A stretch of 64,000 nucleotides of DNA from Streptomyces sp. NBC_00464 (GCF_036013915.1 NZ_CP107899.1:7220001-7284000); one strand, 5' to 3'; counted from the stretch's first letter, positions 26,338 through 35,522 are shown. Notes: a model not told the origin generated them from the letters alone. A program made the numbers and translations.

Positions 26338-26390
26338 GGCCGAACTTTCGCGAACAGTGGCGGACTGTATCGGTGTTCGGCCGAACCTCG
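26338..26390. promoter_or_regulatory. CCGAAC-type repeats and 12-bp palindrome, candidate operator
   Basis: The divergent gap between the HTH-carboxyltransferase and the small membrane protein contains a perfect palindrome GTTCGGCCGAAC at 26375-26386. Further CCGAAC and CGCGAAC half-sites lie at about 26340-26355. This spacing in the only intergenic space next to an HTH gene suggests an autoregulatory operator. This is inferred from pattern and position. Confidence 0.45.
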
Positions 26391-26483
26391 CGAGTGTACG
26401 TTGCGGTTCCGCGCTGATCGGGCCCGTACGAGACTGTTCGTCCCGTGGGAGAACTGGTCTCCGGACAGGGTGAGCTAGGAGGC

Positions 26484-26693
26484 ATGGACAACACAGAGAA
26501 CGCCCCTGCTGCACCGAACACCGCAGGTGCGACTCCTCCCACCACCGTGCGCGATCGAACCGTCGACCTCATTGCGTTGCTGACCCTGCTCATGGGGTCA
26601 TGCGCCGTCTTTTGCATCGCGGGCGCTGAGGCATTCACAGTAGTAACCAGCGTCGGCATGGGACTGTTCTCAACATGGCGCGCCCGCCGCTGA
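26484..26693 (+). CDS. Small two-helix membrane protein
   Basis: 69 aa from ATG 26484, with a GGAGG placed unusually close; GTG 26445 in the same frame is an alternative. The N-terminus is polar (DNTENAPAAPNTAG), followed by two predicted membrane helices (VDLIALLTLLMGSCAVFCIA; FTVVTSVGMGLFSTW) and a basic end. It is divergent from the HTH-carboxyltransferase gene and shares its control region. Function is unknown. Confidence 0.55.
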   Translation: MDNTENAPAAPNTAGATPPTTVRDRTVDLIALLTLLMGSCAVFCIAGAEAFTVVTSVGMGLFSTWRARR

Positions 26694-26988
26694 CGCGCTC
26701 GTGCATAGGTAGCGGTGACGATGGCCTCGCTGTTGGGCCACCGTCCTGCGCGGGCCCGCCACCGCCGGCTCCCCGGCCACGGCCGGCCTGTCCTGCTCCA
26801 CTTCGACGTACGTGTCCTGCTCTGCCAGCGTCTCCAGATGCTGTTCCAGGCCGATCACCCCGGCGGTTCAGTACCTCTTCCGCTTCCACCGGAGCGGACT
26901 GAACCCGCTCGAGCTCGATCCGCAGCTCCTCGACCCGGCGCAGAGCCGCCTTCTCACGGCTTTCCAGCACTGCCCGCACCGACGGCAT
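26670..26988 (-). pseudogene. Small coiled-coil protein gene with a +1 frameshift
   Basis: ATG 26988 (GGAGGGGCGG upstream) opens PSVRAVLESREKAALRRVEE, LRIELERVQSAPVEAEEVLN. At about 26866, within a G4 run, the natural continuation (VIGLEQHLETLAEQDTYVEV, then EPAVAGPRRTVAQQRG) lies one base ahead, ending at 26670. This is the layout of the 'MPSVRxLLExRE' coiled-coil proteins of Streptomyces, often found near transposases. It is inactive or misread as presented. Confidence 0.5.
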
Positions 26989-27146
26989 CCGCCCCTCCAT
27001 ATCACCAGGACAACCACGACGGCCTCAGCTTGCCCGCAACATCGAACAACCATCCCTGACCTGCAGAAACCAGAACATCAGGTTCGGAAAGGAGACGGCT
27101 TCAAAAGGAGTTGGATCAGCGGTCGCGGGAGTACGCGATGCGGGGG

Positions 27147-27878
27147 TCAACCGGCCGGACCGCCGGTGTGGTGACGGCGGCGGGGACCGCCAGCCCTGCC
27201 CGGGATACCGGCACGGGCCGGGCTGGCGGCGAGCGCGGCGGCGCTCAACGGAGACGCGCGAGCGGGACCACGGCCGTGCTCACGGCCGACGGCCGGCGTG
27301 GCAGCAGGGCGGGGCCGAGCCGTCACCTCTTGAGCGAGGCGGGGCTGCACTGCGACCTGGAGCCCCGAACGGTGCAGGGCCACCGTGGCGACGGCGACTT
27401 TCCCCAGCGCCTCGACGCGATCGGTGGTCGCGGGGAGCGTGTAGATGTCCAGGCTCGAGTTGTGCCGCCAGCCGTCCTCCACCAGCGCGAGCCCGCTGAG
27501 GCCGGAGACACGGTCGTCGAGGGCTGCGACGATGCCGAGCTGCGGGTGATCGGCGAAGGCGACGTCTGGTTCACCGAGCGGACCGCGGTCGCGTACCTGT
27601 GCCGTGTCGGGCGCCAGCGCAGGGTCAAGTGCGACGTCCACATCGACCTGGTAGCCGGCCTTGCGCAGCAGCTCGATGGCCCGGCTCGTACGGCCGTGTC
27701 CGTCACAGTTCTGGTCGGCCAGCGCGTACAACGTCGGCTGGTCGGGGACGGGATGGAAGCCGAATCCTTTGAGCATCCAGGTGCTGGCCGCGAGGTTCTT
27801 CGGGTTCGCGGCGACGATGCCGTGGACGGGGTGGTGGCCGAAGGCCAGGTCGGGCAGCACGTCGTAGTGGCTGGGCAT
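27147..27878 (-). CDS. Hypothetical element protein
   Basis: 243 aa from ATG 27878. The body has alpha/beta character with repeated 'hypothetical-domain' halves: VLPDLAFGHHPVHGIVAANP, STWMLKGFGFHPVPDQPTLY, AIELLRKAGYQVDVDVALDP, then FADHPQLGIVAALDDRV. An Arg/Ala-rich tail follows. It is related in layout to the gene split by IS110 at 22965-23674, so the two may be paralogues. It belongs to the minus-strand transfer cluster; no family name is known to me. Confidence 0.6.
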   Translation of the reverse strand: MPSHYDVLPDLAFGHHPVHGIVAANPKNLAASTWMLKGFGFHPVPDQPTLYALADQNCDGHGRTSRAIELLRKAGYQVDVDVALDPALAPDTAQVRDRGPLGEPDVAFADHPQLGIVAALDDRVSGLSGLALVEDGWRHNSSLDIYTLPATTDRVEALGKVAVATVALHRSGLQVAVQPRLAQEVTARPRPAATPAVGREHGRGPARASPLSAAALAASPARAGIPGRAGGPRRRHHTGGPAG

Positions 27879-27975
27879 GGCAGATCCATCCGAGGCGGGT
27901 GCGGTTACAGGTGCGGGCGACGGGCGGATCAGTTCTGAGGGTGCGGTGCACGGAGGACTCCTGGATCGCGGTCGG

Positions 27976-28539
27976 TCAGAGCCGGGGAGCGGATGAGGAA
28001 CTGGCCGACGGCGGCGCGGCCCGAGCGGAAGACTCCGGCGGCGGACCGGTCGGGAGCACGCGCTGGCCGACCGACGGCGAAGAGGCGAGAGCGACACTCG
28101 CCCGGGATGGAGCGGAGTCGGGCGGGAGCACGGTGGCGGCGCGCGCCTTGCCGGAACGTTCCTGCTCCTGGCGTGGTGGTACGCCAAGCTGGTCCAGGCG
28201 GGCGTCGACAGCGGAGAGGAGGTCCGGCACGCTGCCGCCGTGGCGCGCATGCGGACCGTCCGGCTCGGAGTCGTAGATCACCTCGTAGACGGCAGGTTCA
28301 GCGGACCGGTGGCGGGTCACCATCCAGCTTTCCGGGGACTCGGGGTGCTCGGAGGGCGGCTCCTGCGGGGGCGAGATGATCAGCGAACTGCCGTCGGGAA
28401 GCTCGGCATGGACGATGTAGTCGCTGAGGCCGTACTCGACGGTGCCCTCCAGGCCGCGCTGCCCGAGCGCGGAACAGAGGGCAGCCTGAATGCGACGCGG
28501 ATCGGACCTGGCGGTCGAGGGCGGGGTTTCGTGGTGCAT
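27976..28539 (-). CDS. Hypothetical protein
   Basis: 187 aa, with GGAGAACTCC before ATG 28539. A compact N-terminal domain (RRIQAALCSALGQRGLEGTV, YIVHAELPDGSSLIISPPQE) is followed by strands and helices (AVYEVIYDSEPDGPHARHGG, VPDLLSAVDARLDQLGVPP) and a disordered Ser/Pro tail. Proteins with this 'AALxxALxxRGL…VHAELPDGS' shape are common in Streptomyces integrative elements. Function is unknown. Confidence 0.6.
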   Translation of the reverse strand: MHHETPPSTARSDPRRIQAALCSALGQRGLEGTVEYGLSDYIVHAELPDGSSLIISPPQEPPSEHPESPESWMVTRHRSAEPAVYEVIYDSEPDGPHARHGGSVPDLLSAVDARLDQLGVPPRQEQERSGKARAATVLPPDSAPSRASVALASSPSVGQRVLPTGPPPESSARAAPPSASSSSAPRL

Positions 28540-28668
28540 GGAGTTCTCCGTTGCGAACGTCCCGCCGCACGGCGGGAGCCGACGGGGCGTGGAGCTTGAA
28601 GGAGTGCGGTGGTCCATGAGGATCCGGTGATCGGGCAGTTTGGCGCTGCCGTGACTGCGTGCTAGGGA

Positions 28669-29364
28669 TCACCGCGAGCGACCGGGAGCCGGCGGTTGCG
28701 ATGCCAGCGGGACCTGGGGCGAAGCAGGTGATCCGGCAGGGGCGTTGTGCGTCGAGCGGGTCAGGGCGACGCGAGCCCGCTCGGTCTGCGCCGGCCGTTC
28801 GGTGTCCGCCCGGTGAGCTAGATATTCGCCGACGCGCACCAACGCCGGTCCCTTGGAGCCGAGTTCGTGTGAGTAGTGCCAGCCTTCGGTGTTGCGGCGC
28901 TCCCCGGCACGCTCCTGGTAGAGGTGGAGCACGCTCGGCTGCGAACCGTCCATAAGCGCCATGACGTCGGCCCATTCGTGCCGCAGCTCATCCGCCCGGA
29001 ACAGGATGGTGTCGATCCCGCGTATCCGACGGAGGTCGTCACTGATCGGCCCCTCGACGTAGTCGGGGCCGTCGGCGGCGGCGCGGACCCCGACCAGCAC
29101 CTCGGGTCCGTGGTCGAGGAACACCTCGGCGTGCTTCCACGCTTCGGCGTCCCGCTTGACCTTCCCGTCCCCGTAGACCTTGTCGTCCAGCGGCCAGCCG
29201 TCCGCGTCGCAGAGCGAGTCCGAAACCGCGTCCCAGGCGTCGCACGCCTCGTTGATCCCGGCGGCGGCCGAGGCCAGTGCCGGGAGGTGCCGTCGCCACG
29301 CCAAAGAGTCGGTGGCCTGCGACGGCTGGTTGTCACCGGAGGAAGGAGTGGAAGAAGCAGACAT
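28669..29364 (-). CDS. Hypothetical protein
   Basis: 231 aa from ATG 29364. A helical N-terminus (HLPALASAAAGINEACDAWD) leads into an alpha/beta region (AEVFLDHGPEVLVGVRAAAD, PISDDLRRIRGIDTILFRAD, ELRHEWADVMALMDG) and a Pro/Ala-rich tail. It starts 33 bases after the VirB4-type ATPase and is probably co-transcribed. No family is recognised. Confidence 0.6.
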   Translation of the reverse strand: MSASSTPSSGDNQPSQATDSLAWRRHLPALASAAAGINEACDAWDAVSDSLCDADGWPLDDKVYGDGKVKRDAEAWKHAEVFLDHGPEVLVGVRAAADGPDYVEGPISDDLRRIRGIDTILFRADELRHEWADVMALMDGSQPSVLHLYQERAGERRNTEGWHYSHELGSKGPALVRVGEYLAHRADTERPAQTERARVALTRSTHNAPAGSPASPQVPLASQPPAPGRSR

Positions 29365-29396
29365 GATCGATGCCCGTTGCTGTGCTGGTCGTTGGG

Positions 29397-30902
29397 CTAG
29401 GCGGCCATGCGGGCGTCTGTGTCGAACAGCTCCCGCTCGGCCGGGTGGAGGATGTGCTGGGTGATGAAGGAGCGGCCGGCGACCTTCCACAGACCTCGGC
29501 CCTTGGTCAGCGCGGACACAGCCTGGGTCTCGACGCCGGTCAGGCCGAGCAGAGAGGCAGCGGCGGCGAGCTGGTCGGGCTCCTGGCGGTAGATGATGCG
29601 GGTGGAGCAGTCGGCCAGCAGGCCCTCGGCCAGGACTCGGCCGCGTGAGCCGGCGTCGCCCGCCGAGAGCAAGTCGCTGAGGCGGTGGATCACCATCAGG
29701 TTCGCGATGCCCAGCCCTCGGGAGAGCTTCCACTGGCTCTGCATCCGCTCCAGCAGCCCGACGTGCCGCATCAGCCGCCACGCCTCGTCGTAGATCACCC
29801 AGCGCCGACCGCCATCGGGATCACTGAGGGCTGACTCCATCCACGCGCTCGCGCACGTCATCGCGAGCACCAGTGCCGTGTCGTCACCGGAGCCGCCGAG
29901 ACGGGAGAGATCGATGGACAGCAGCGGTGTGGTCGGGTCGAACGACACGGTGCTCGGCGCGTCGAACATGCCGCTCAAGTCGCCGTGCACGAGACGTCGC
30001 AGGGCATGGGCGAGGTCCTGGGCGGCTGAACCGAGGTGCCCGGCCTGGTGGCCGAGGGCCTGGTCGAGGCGTTCGGGGGAGCTGAGTACGTGGGCGATCT
30101 CGCCGAGCAGCGGCACCGTGCCCCGGGCGGCGGCGTCAGCGACGACCAGATCCAGGGCCAGGTCGAGGGCGGTGTGCTCCATCGGCAGCAGGTCGCGCTT
30201 CAGCACGGTGCGGGCGAGGCCGGCCAGCAGCAGCAGACGGCGCTTGCGAACCTCCGTGAACCAGTCCTCCTCGCTCACGGAGGCGGGCCGGGCTGGGGCG
30301 TCCAGCGGGTTCAACCGGCCGGGGAGCCCCGGACCCAGGGCGATGCTGTAGCCGCCGAGGGCCTGCGAGACACCGGTCCACTCGCCCTTGGGATCGCAGG
30401 GGATGTAGATCCGGTAGCCGTGGGCGATCGACCGGGTGGCGATGGATTTCGCCAGCGCCGACTTGCCCATGCCGATGACTCCGGCCAGCACCGCGTTGGG
30501 GTTGGTGAAGCCCTCGATCCGGCCGCTGTTGTAGAGGGAGAACGGGTCGAAGCAGAAGGCCGCCTCCGCGTGCACATCGCGGCCGATGAACACCCCTTCG
30601 GCACCCAGGCCGCCCTCGGCCACGAACGGGTACGCGCCGCTGGCTGTGGCGGTGGTCATCCGGTGGGCGGGCAGGGCGAGCTTGCCACCGCGGGCGGAGG
30701 CCGGACCGGGGCGACCGGCGAGCGGGTAGGTGGGCCGCAGATCCGGGTCGAGGGTCCGCTCGGCGCGGTGCTTGGGCGGGTTTCCGGCGAGACGTGCCTG
30801 GCGGCGGGCTTCGGTGAAACCGGCTCGGGCGGCACGCTGCTCGGCGCGCGTCGTCTTACGGGGCACGAACAGAGGGGAGGCGCTGGCGCGGGTACGGGGC
30901 AT
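29397..30902 (-). CDS. VirB4/TraC-type conjugation ATPase
   Basis: 501 aa from ATG 30902 with GGAGAAACGCTC upstream. The basic N-terminus has RKTTRAEQRAARAGFTEARR. The RecA-like motor has Walker A GVIGMGKSALAKS (about residue 147), IYIPCDPKGEW, and Walker B RRWVIYDEAWRLM (about 367), with LMVIHRLSDLLSAGD and STRIIYRQEPDQL after it. This is the VirB4/TraC pattern, as in SCO6880-containing Streptomyces loci. It powers substrate transfer or assembly of the channel at the membrane. The N-terminal VirB4 domain is short. Confidence 0.87.
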   Translation of the reverse strand: MPRTRASASPLFVPRKTTRAEQRAARAGFTEARRQARLAGNPPKHRAERTLDPDLRPTYPLAGRPGPASARGGKLALPAHRMTTATASGAYPFVAEGGLGAEGVFIGRDVHAEAAFCFDPFSLYNSGRIEGFTNPNAVLAGVIGMGKSALAKSIATRSIAHGYRIYIPCDPKGEWTGVSQALGGYSIALGPGLPGRLNPLDAPARPASVSEEDWFTEVRKRRLLLLAGLARTVLKRDLLPMEHTALDLALDLVVADAAARGTVPLLGEIAHVLSSPERLDQALGHQAGHLGSAAQDLAHALRRLVHGDLSGMFDAPSTVSFDPTTPLLSIDLSRLGGSGDDTALVLAMTCASAWMESALSDPDGGRRWVIYDEAWRLMRHVGLLERMQSQWKLSRGLGIANLMVIHRLSDLLSAGDAGSRGRVLAEGLLADCSTRIIYRQEPDQLAAAASLLGLTGVETQAVSALTKGRGLWKVAGRSFITQHILHPAERELFDTDARMAA

Positions 30903-30928
30903 GAGCGTTTCTCCAGGTGAGGGGTGGG

Positions 30929-31381
30929 TCAGCGGCGGACGAGGCCGGTGAACGGGGCGTGCAGGTCGGCCGGAGTGGTGCGCCGCCGCACGAGATGAGC
31001 GGCCCCCTGGTGGCGCTGGCAGATGGTCAGCTCCGGTGCTCCCTCGGGAAGACCGGACCGGCACGCCTCCGGTGTGGGGATCTCGCCGGAGTCCGTCCGG
31101 GGCGCCGCGTGGTAGGCGGCGTGGAGGTGCTCGGCGGCCTGCCAGATGCGGGTGCGGGCGGTACGGAGCTGGTCGCCCTCGACCGCGACGAGCTGCCCGG
31201 TGCGACCGGCGTGGGCGTCGAGCAGCCCGTACAGCGAGACGAGGTGGGCGTGCAGGGCGTCCAGCTCGGCCCGGCTGGTGACCAGCGGGCCGCCCGGGAT
31301 GTTGAGCGCCCGGTGGAAGTCGAGCGCGGCGGTGGCGAAGGGCACGAAGTCCTGCGCGGTCGGGCTGGCGGTGCGGGACAT
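30929..31381 (-). CDS. Hypothetical protein of the transfer locus
   Basis: 150 aa from ATG 31381. Helical, with TAALDFHRALNIPGGPLVTS, ELDALHAHLVSLYGLLDAHA and TARTRIWQAAEHLHAAYHAA. A Cys/His pair (LTICQRHQGAAH) sits near the end. It lies between the SCO6880-type gene and the ATPase gene with short gaps. No family is recognised. Confidence 0.6.
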   Translation of the reverse strand: MSRTASPTAQDFVPFATAALDFHRALNIPGGPLVTSRAELDALHAHLVSLYGLLDAHAGRTGQLVAVEGDQLRTARTRIWQAAEHLHAAYHAAPRTDSGEIPTPEACRSGLPEGAPELTICQRHQGAAHLVRRRTTPADLHAPFTGLVRR

Positions 31382-31406
31382 GAGGGTGCTCTTTCGAAGG
31401 GAAGGG

Positions 31407-32873
31407 TCAGGCAGCGAGCGCGAGCGGCAGGGCGGCGGCGGTGAACGCCTCGGCCTGCTGCCAGGTCAGCGGCCGGAGATCGAGCTGGGCGCCGACAGCG
31501 GCGGTCTCCACGACGGCGCAGGCGGTGCGCAGCTCGTCCTCGGTGTCGGCCGAGACGGTCAGCAGACCGGTCAGGGCGACGTCGGCGTGCCCGGCGATGA
31601 GCTGGCGTTCGCGGGACTTGATGTCCTGGTACTCGATCGAGTCCGCCTCGGAGTCAACCTGGCCGCGCCGAGCCCGTTCGGCGGCGTCGGCGATCACGCT
31701 GGACTTCTTGCGCTGCACGTCGCGCAGGGCGGCGTCGAGGTTCTTCGGCTCGTAGGAGAGCGAGAGCGTGCGTCGGACGCCGCCGGTGAACAGGAGCTGG
31801 TGCAGGAAGCCGGCCGACGTTTCGGTGCGCGGCCAGTTCTCCACCCAGTAGGTGGTGTGCACGGCGGAGTCGGTGGCGATGTGGTCCGCCTTCTCGACCA
31901 CCACGACGGGGCCGGCGACGGCGGGCTCGGCCTCGGGGCGACCGGCCGTGGACCAGCGGTCGAGTGTCGCCAGCGCCTTCGGGTCGTAGGAGGTGCGCAC
32001 CACGGCGGCGATCTCGCGGGCGGTGAGCCAGCCCGTCGGGGTGAGACCCGCGGTTCGTGCCGCCTGGTCGAACGTGGAGGTGAGCTGGGCGAGGACGCTG
32101 AAGGCACCGGTGAGACCGCCGCCAGCCTGGTTGATCAGCCGGCGGGCCGCCTTGGGGTCCAGGGACACCGCGACGTACGCCTCGTGCGGGGCGGCTGCGG
32201 GGCCGGCGCTCTGGATCAGCTCGTTGTAGATCGCGCCGGCCATCGAGGTGTCGGGTCGGCCGTGCTCTTCCCAGTAGCGGCGCAGCGCGTCGCCGGAGTC
32301 GGGGATGGTGCGCTCGATCACCTGGATGCGGGCGATCTGCCCGGTACGGGCGAGGGCTGCCAGAGCGCGTCCCCAGCCGCCGACGTTGGCCTGCTGGGTG
32401 CCCGGGTCGAGCAGGGCGTAGGCGCGGGAGGAGACCTTGACCACCGCGGTCAGCGTCCCGGTGTGCGGGTTGTGGACCGCGCCGTACTTGCCATCGGGAG
32501 CAGTGGTCACGCGCAGGCTGGCAGCGGTGCCGGGGAGGTGGAGCAGTCCCTCGCGAGTCGGCCGGCGGGAGGGCCGGGTGAGCCAGACGAGCTGGCCTCG
32601 CATTCGGCGCAGCGCGTATCGGACGACGATCGGGGCCCAGTCCGCCAGAGCACGGCCTCGGTGGCGGACGAAGACGAGCAGGGCGATCACGGCCCACAGC
32701 GGGATGAGCTGGAGGGCGCCGACCACACCGCGGGCGAGGATCACGGCGAGCAGGAGGAGGCCGGTGAGTCCGGCGACGGTCAACTGCGGGACGGTCAGGC
32801 CGAGCAGGACGCCGCGCCTGCTGCGGTGCGGGAACTTCACGGTGGGCGTGGAGGACTGGTGCTTGCCGGACAT
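31407..32873 (-). CDS. SCO6880-type conjugal transfer protein
   Basis: 488 aa. A basic start (TVKFPHRSRRGVLLGL) is followed by two membrane helices (VAGLTGLLLLAVILARGVV; LIPLWAVIALLVFVRHRG), the PrgI-like layout. A large cytoplasmic part includes GTLTAVVKVSSRAYALLDPG and YVAVSLDPKAARRLINQAGG. This matches the SCO6880 family of Streptomyces, found beside VirB4-type ATPases and thought to act with them as a VirB3/VirB4-like unit. Coupling to the genes at both sides is by spacing, not overlap. Confidence 0.8.
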   Translation of the reverse strand: MSGKHQSSTPTVKFPHRSRRGVLLGLTVPQLTVAGLTGLLLLAVILARGVVGALQLIPLWAVIALLVFVRHRGRALADWAPIVVRYALRRMRGQLVWLTRPSRRPTREGLLHLPGTAASLRVTTAPDGKYGAVHNPHTGTLTAVVKVSSRAYALLDPGTQQANVGGWGRALAALARTGQIARIQVIERTIPDSGDALRRYWEEHGRPDTSMAGAIYNELIQSAGPAAAPHEAYVAVSLDPKAARRLINQAGGGLTGAFSVLAQLTSTFDQAARTAGLTPTGWLTAREIAAVVRTSYDPKALATLDRWSTAGRPEAEPAVAGPVVVVEKADHIATDSAVHTTYWVENWPRTETSAGFLHQLLFTGGVRRTLSLSYEPKNLDAALRDVQRKKSSVIADAAERARRGQVDSEADSIEYQDIKSRERQLIAGHADVALTGLLTVSADTEDELRTACAVVETAAVGAQLDLRPLTWQQAEAFTAAALPLALAA

Positions 32874-33005
32874 GGTGGTTCCAGACGGTGGGAGCGGGCG
32901 GAGGACGGGGCGCGCGGCGCTCTTCTGGACGTCATGGCGAAACCTTCCTGCTGGTGGGGAGGCGGGGGCGGGCCGTGGAGTGCGGCCCGCCCCCGGGGAT
33001 GTGGG

Positions 33006-34415
33006 TCAGGAACCCGACGGTGGCTGGGTGGGATACACCCAGTTCGACGGCGTCGCGGAGCCGGTGGCCGACGGACCGGACGCGGACGCCGGAGTGCCCG
33101 AGGCCGAAGGTCCGGGGTCGGCTGGCGGCATGGAGGTCATGTCGCCGCCCGGAGCCGATGCGGCTGCGAGGTGACCGGAGCCGCCCGCAACGCCTTGGGC
33201 AGTTGATTCGGACCCTTCCGGTTCGTCCTCGCCAGGACGTGTGATCAGCGGCGGGATCCCGGGGCGCCGGATCAGAGCCCGGCCCTTGTCGCCGCTCGCG
33301 TTCGGGTCTTCGCCGTACCGGAAGCGGGATTGCTGCTTGGGCGGGCCGGCATCGATGCCCTCCTTGCTGAGGTTGCCGCCGGAGGGGTTGATGCCGGAGG
33401 CGACGCCATCGGTGCCCGCGCCCGGGACCTGGTTCGGACCCTGCGGAGCGGGGGCGCCGGTGCTGGCCCGCAGTGCGAGGCTGCCTGCGGTCTTCGCGGC
33501 TCCTGCGGCGACCGCCATGCCGGCGACGCCGGTGCGGTGCATGTCGTCATGGCCGCCGCCGTCGCTGGCCCAGTGGACGAACTTGTACGTCGCGTAGGGG
33601 CAGAGCAACACCAGCACCATCACGACGATGCCGGCCATCGCGTCGGACAGGGCCGCCATTCCGTCGCTGGCGTCGGTCTTGCCCATGGCGGAGACGCCGA
33701 TGAGGAAGACGACGGTCATCAACAGCTTGGAGACGATCAGGGTGCCGGTGGCCTCGATCCAGCCGCGCCGCCACCGCTTGGCGACTTCCCAGCCGCCGCC
33801 CGCCCCGGCGAACACCGCGAGCGCGACCATGATCAGGACACCGACCTTGCGGGCCACCATCACGCCCCAGTAGAGGAAGGCACCGATCGCGCACCCGAAG
33901 GCGACCAGCGCGGGCACACCCCAGCCGAGGCCGTACATGGCCCCCATCTGATCGACCTTGATCACATGGCGGATCGCGTCGTCGATCGAGGTGTTGGCGG
34001 CTTTGAAGAGGCCGTCGGACAGCGCGTCAACCACGGTGATGGCGACGGTGGTGAAGGCGATGGCGGAGAAGCTGAACAGGACTCCGGTCATGGTGCCGAA
34101 CGCCGCCTTGGCCAGGGCACGTTCGTCGCGGCGCCAGGCCGCGGTCATGAGCTGGATGCAGAAGATGCCGACGGTCAGAGCGAGGCCGATGGGCAGCAGC
34201 AACTCGTAGTTGTCCCGGAACCACCCGGCGTTGAGGTCGATGGCCGTCGTCTTGTTGACGGCCTTGGCGGCCAGGTCGGCCGCGCTGGACGCCAGCTCGC
34301 CCGCCGACTTCGCGATCCACGCGCCGAGACCGTCGGTGACGGTGCCGGCGGGGTTGGTGGCGAAGTCGACAGCGCCGCACACCTTGTCCATCAGCGGGAA
34401 GTCGCAGACTCCCAT
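33006..34415 (-). CDS. TrbL/VirB6-like polytopic membrane protein
   Basis: 469 aa from ATG 34415, with GGAGGTAAGACCC upstream; the frame to 34649 is not used. Six or more hydrophobic segments span residues ~60-290, for example ELLLPIGLALTVGIFCIQLM, GVLFSFSAIAFTTVAITVV and LLMTVVFLIGVSAMG. A Pro/Ser-rich soluble tail of about 180 residues follows. This topology is that of TrbL/VirB6 inner-membrane channel proteins. The position next to SCO6880-type and DUF6112-type genes supports it. Confidence 0.78.
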   Translation of the reverse strand: MGVCDFPLMDKVCGAVDFATNPAGTVTDGLGAWIAKSAGELASSAADLAAKAVNKTTAIDLNAGWFRDNYELLLPIGLALTVGIFCIQLMTAAWRRDERALAKAAFGTMTGVLFSFSAIAFTTVAITVVDALSDGLFKAANTSIDDAIRHVIKVDQMGAMYGLGWGVPALVAFGCAIGAFLYWGVMVARKVGVLIMVALAVFAGAGGGWEVAKRWRRGWIEATGTLIVSKLLMTVVFLIGVSAMGKTDASDGMAALSDAMAGIVVMVLVLLCPYATYKFVHWASDGGGHDDMHRTGVAGMAVAAGAAKTAGSLALRASTGAPAPQGPNQVPGAGTDGVASGINPSGGNLSKEGIDAGPPKQQSRFRYGEDPNASGDKGRALIRRPGIPPLITRPGEDEPEGSESTAQGVAGGSGHLAAASAPGGDMTSMPPADPGPSASGTPASASGPSATGSATPSNWVYPTQPPSGS

Positions 34416-34443
34416 GGGTCTTACCTCCGTTCTGGGGCGAGTG

Positions 34444-35124
34444 TCAGGGCGCGACGGACGGCATGACGCCGACCAGGGCGCAGGAGTGGTGGGGTCGGCA
34501 CTGGACCGCGAGGGTGGTGGACCGGCTCTCCGCGCCGCCGGCAGCCGAGCCCTTCCAGCGAATCGACTGCTTGCCGGAGACCGTGACGGCGTAGACGTAC
34601 GCCTGGGTGATCGCCCCGGGGTCGTCCTGGAGGGCCTGGGTAAAGGCATGCGGGAAGTGCCCCTCGTTGATCTTGGCGGTGGCGACCTGCTTGTTGGCCG
34701 CCATCTCCTTCCACAGCACGGCCGAGGGGACCGCCTGGTCGACGGAGGCTGGGTCGGCGTACTTCGACTCCGTGGTCAGCCAGCCGCGCAGCGCCTTGCG
34801 CAGTTCGGGCTGCGAGTACGCGCGGGTGTCGTACGACCACAGCGCTGCGGCGGCGGCCTTCCCGTACGTGATCGGGTCGTGGGTTTTCGGCGGAACGGGC
34901 AGAGCGCGGGGCCGGGTGTGCGGCCCGGACGGTGCCGCGGGCGACGAGGACGCCGTGGGCGAACTCGGCGGTGGGGAAGCGGTATCGGAGGGGCTTCGGC
35001 CCTCGCGGGTGAGGTAGGCGGCCAGGCCGGCGAGGGCGACGAGCACCGCCAGGACGGCAGTGCCGAGCAGCGCCCGGCGGCGCACGCGAGATGCGCGGCC
35101 GGGGTGGGTGGTGTGCTGAGCCAT
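34444..35124 (-). CDS. Membrane-anchored transfer protein
   Basis: 226 aa. The ATG at 35124 overlaps the DUF6112-type stop by one base (TGATG). A basic N-terminus and single membrane helix (LLGTAVLAVLVALAGLAAYL) precede a Pro/Ser linker and an exported domain (AALWSYDTRAYSQPELRKAL, QAYVYAVTVSGKQSIRW, two Cys near the end). The layout, one TM with an exported alpha/beta domain, is like VirB8/TcpC-type proteins of Gram-positive conjugation systems. The VirB8-like reading is an inference. Confidence 0.65.
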   Translation of the reverse strand: MAQHTTHPGRASRVRRRALLGTAVLAVLVALAGLAAYLTREGRSPSDTASPPPSSPTASSSPAAPSGPHTRPRALPVPPKTHDPITYGKAAAAALWSYDTRAYSQPELRKALRGWLTTESKYADPASVDQAVPSAVLWKEMAANKQVATAKINEGHFPHAFTQALQDDPGAITQAYVYAVTVSGKQSIRWKGSAAGGAESRSTTLAVQCRPHHSCALVGVMPSVAP

Positions 35125-35432
35125 CAGTGGACCTGCGTCCCGAGCGTCGAGAAGAACGCCACTACACCGTTGGCCGCACCGAGAAGAAGGGCCGCGCCCG
35201 CGCTGACCAGCACGCCCTTCTTCCCGTTCGCCTCGGCCTGGTGACCACCGGAGTGGTGACCCCAGGCCCACACGCCCGCACTGACGGCGAGGGCTCCGAC
35301 CACGGCAATGAGTCCGAACAAGTTGATCGAGCCCATCACCTGCTTGAGGACGTTGAGGCCAGGGAGCCCGCCCTCGTTGGGCTTGATTCCGGGGTCGTAG
35401 GCGAGCTGTATGACCTGGTCAGCGAGATACAT
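35124..35432 (-). CDS. DUF6112-like small membrane protein, pilin-like
   Basis: 102 aa, with two membrane helices (LFGLIAVVGALAVSAGVWAWG; GVLVSAGAALLLGAANGVVAFF) and a polar loop (HHSGGHQAEANGKKG), preceded by GGLPGLNVLKQV. This is the DUF6112 layout found in Streptomyces type IV secretion loci. It resembles the small two-helix VirB2/TrbC subunits in size and topology. I infer a structural role in the channel. Confidence 0.75.
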   Translation of the reverse strand: MYLADQVIQLAYDPGIKPNEGGLPGLNVLKQVMGSINLFGLIAVVGALAVSAGVWAWGHHSGGHQAEANGKKGVLVSAGAALLLGAANGVVAFFSTLGTQVH

Positions 35433-35522
35433 GGGAACTCCAGTTCGAATGAGCGCACGCCAAAGCCCGGTGGGGCGAACCAGCGGTGCGAGAGGGGAGG
35501 TAAGGAGGGGGAGGAGCGCCGG

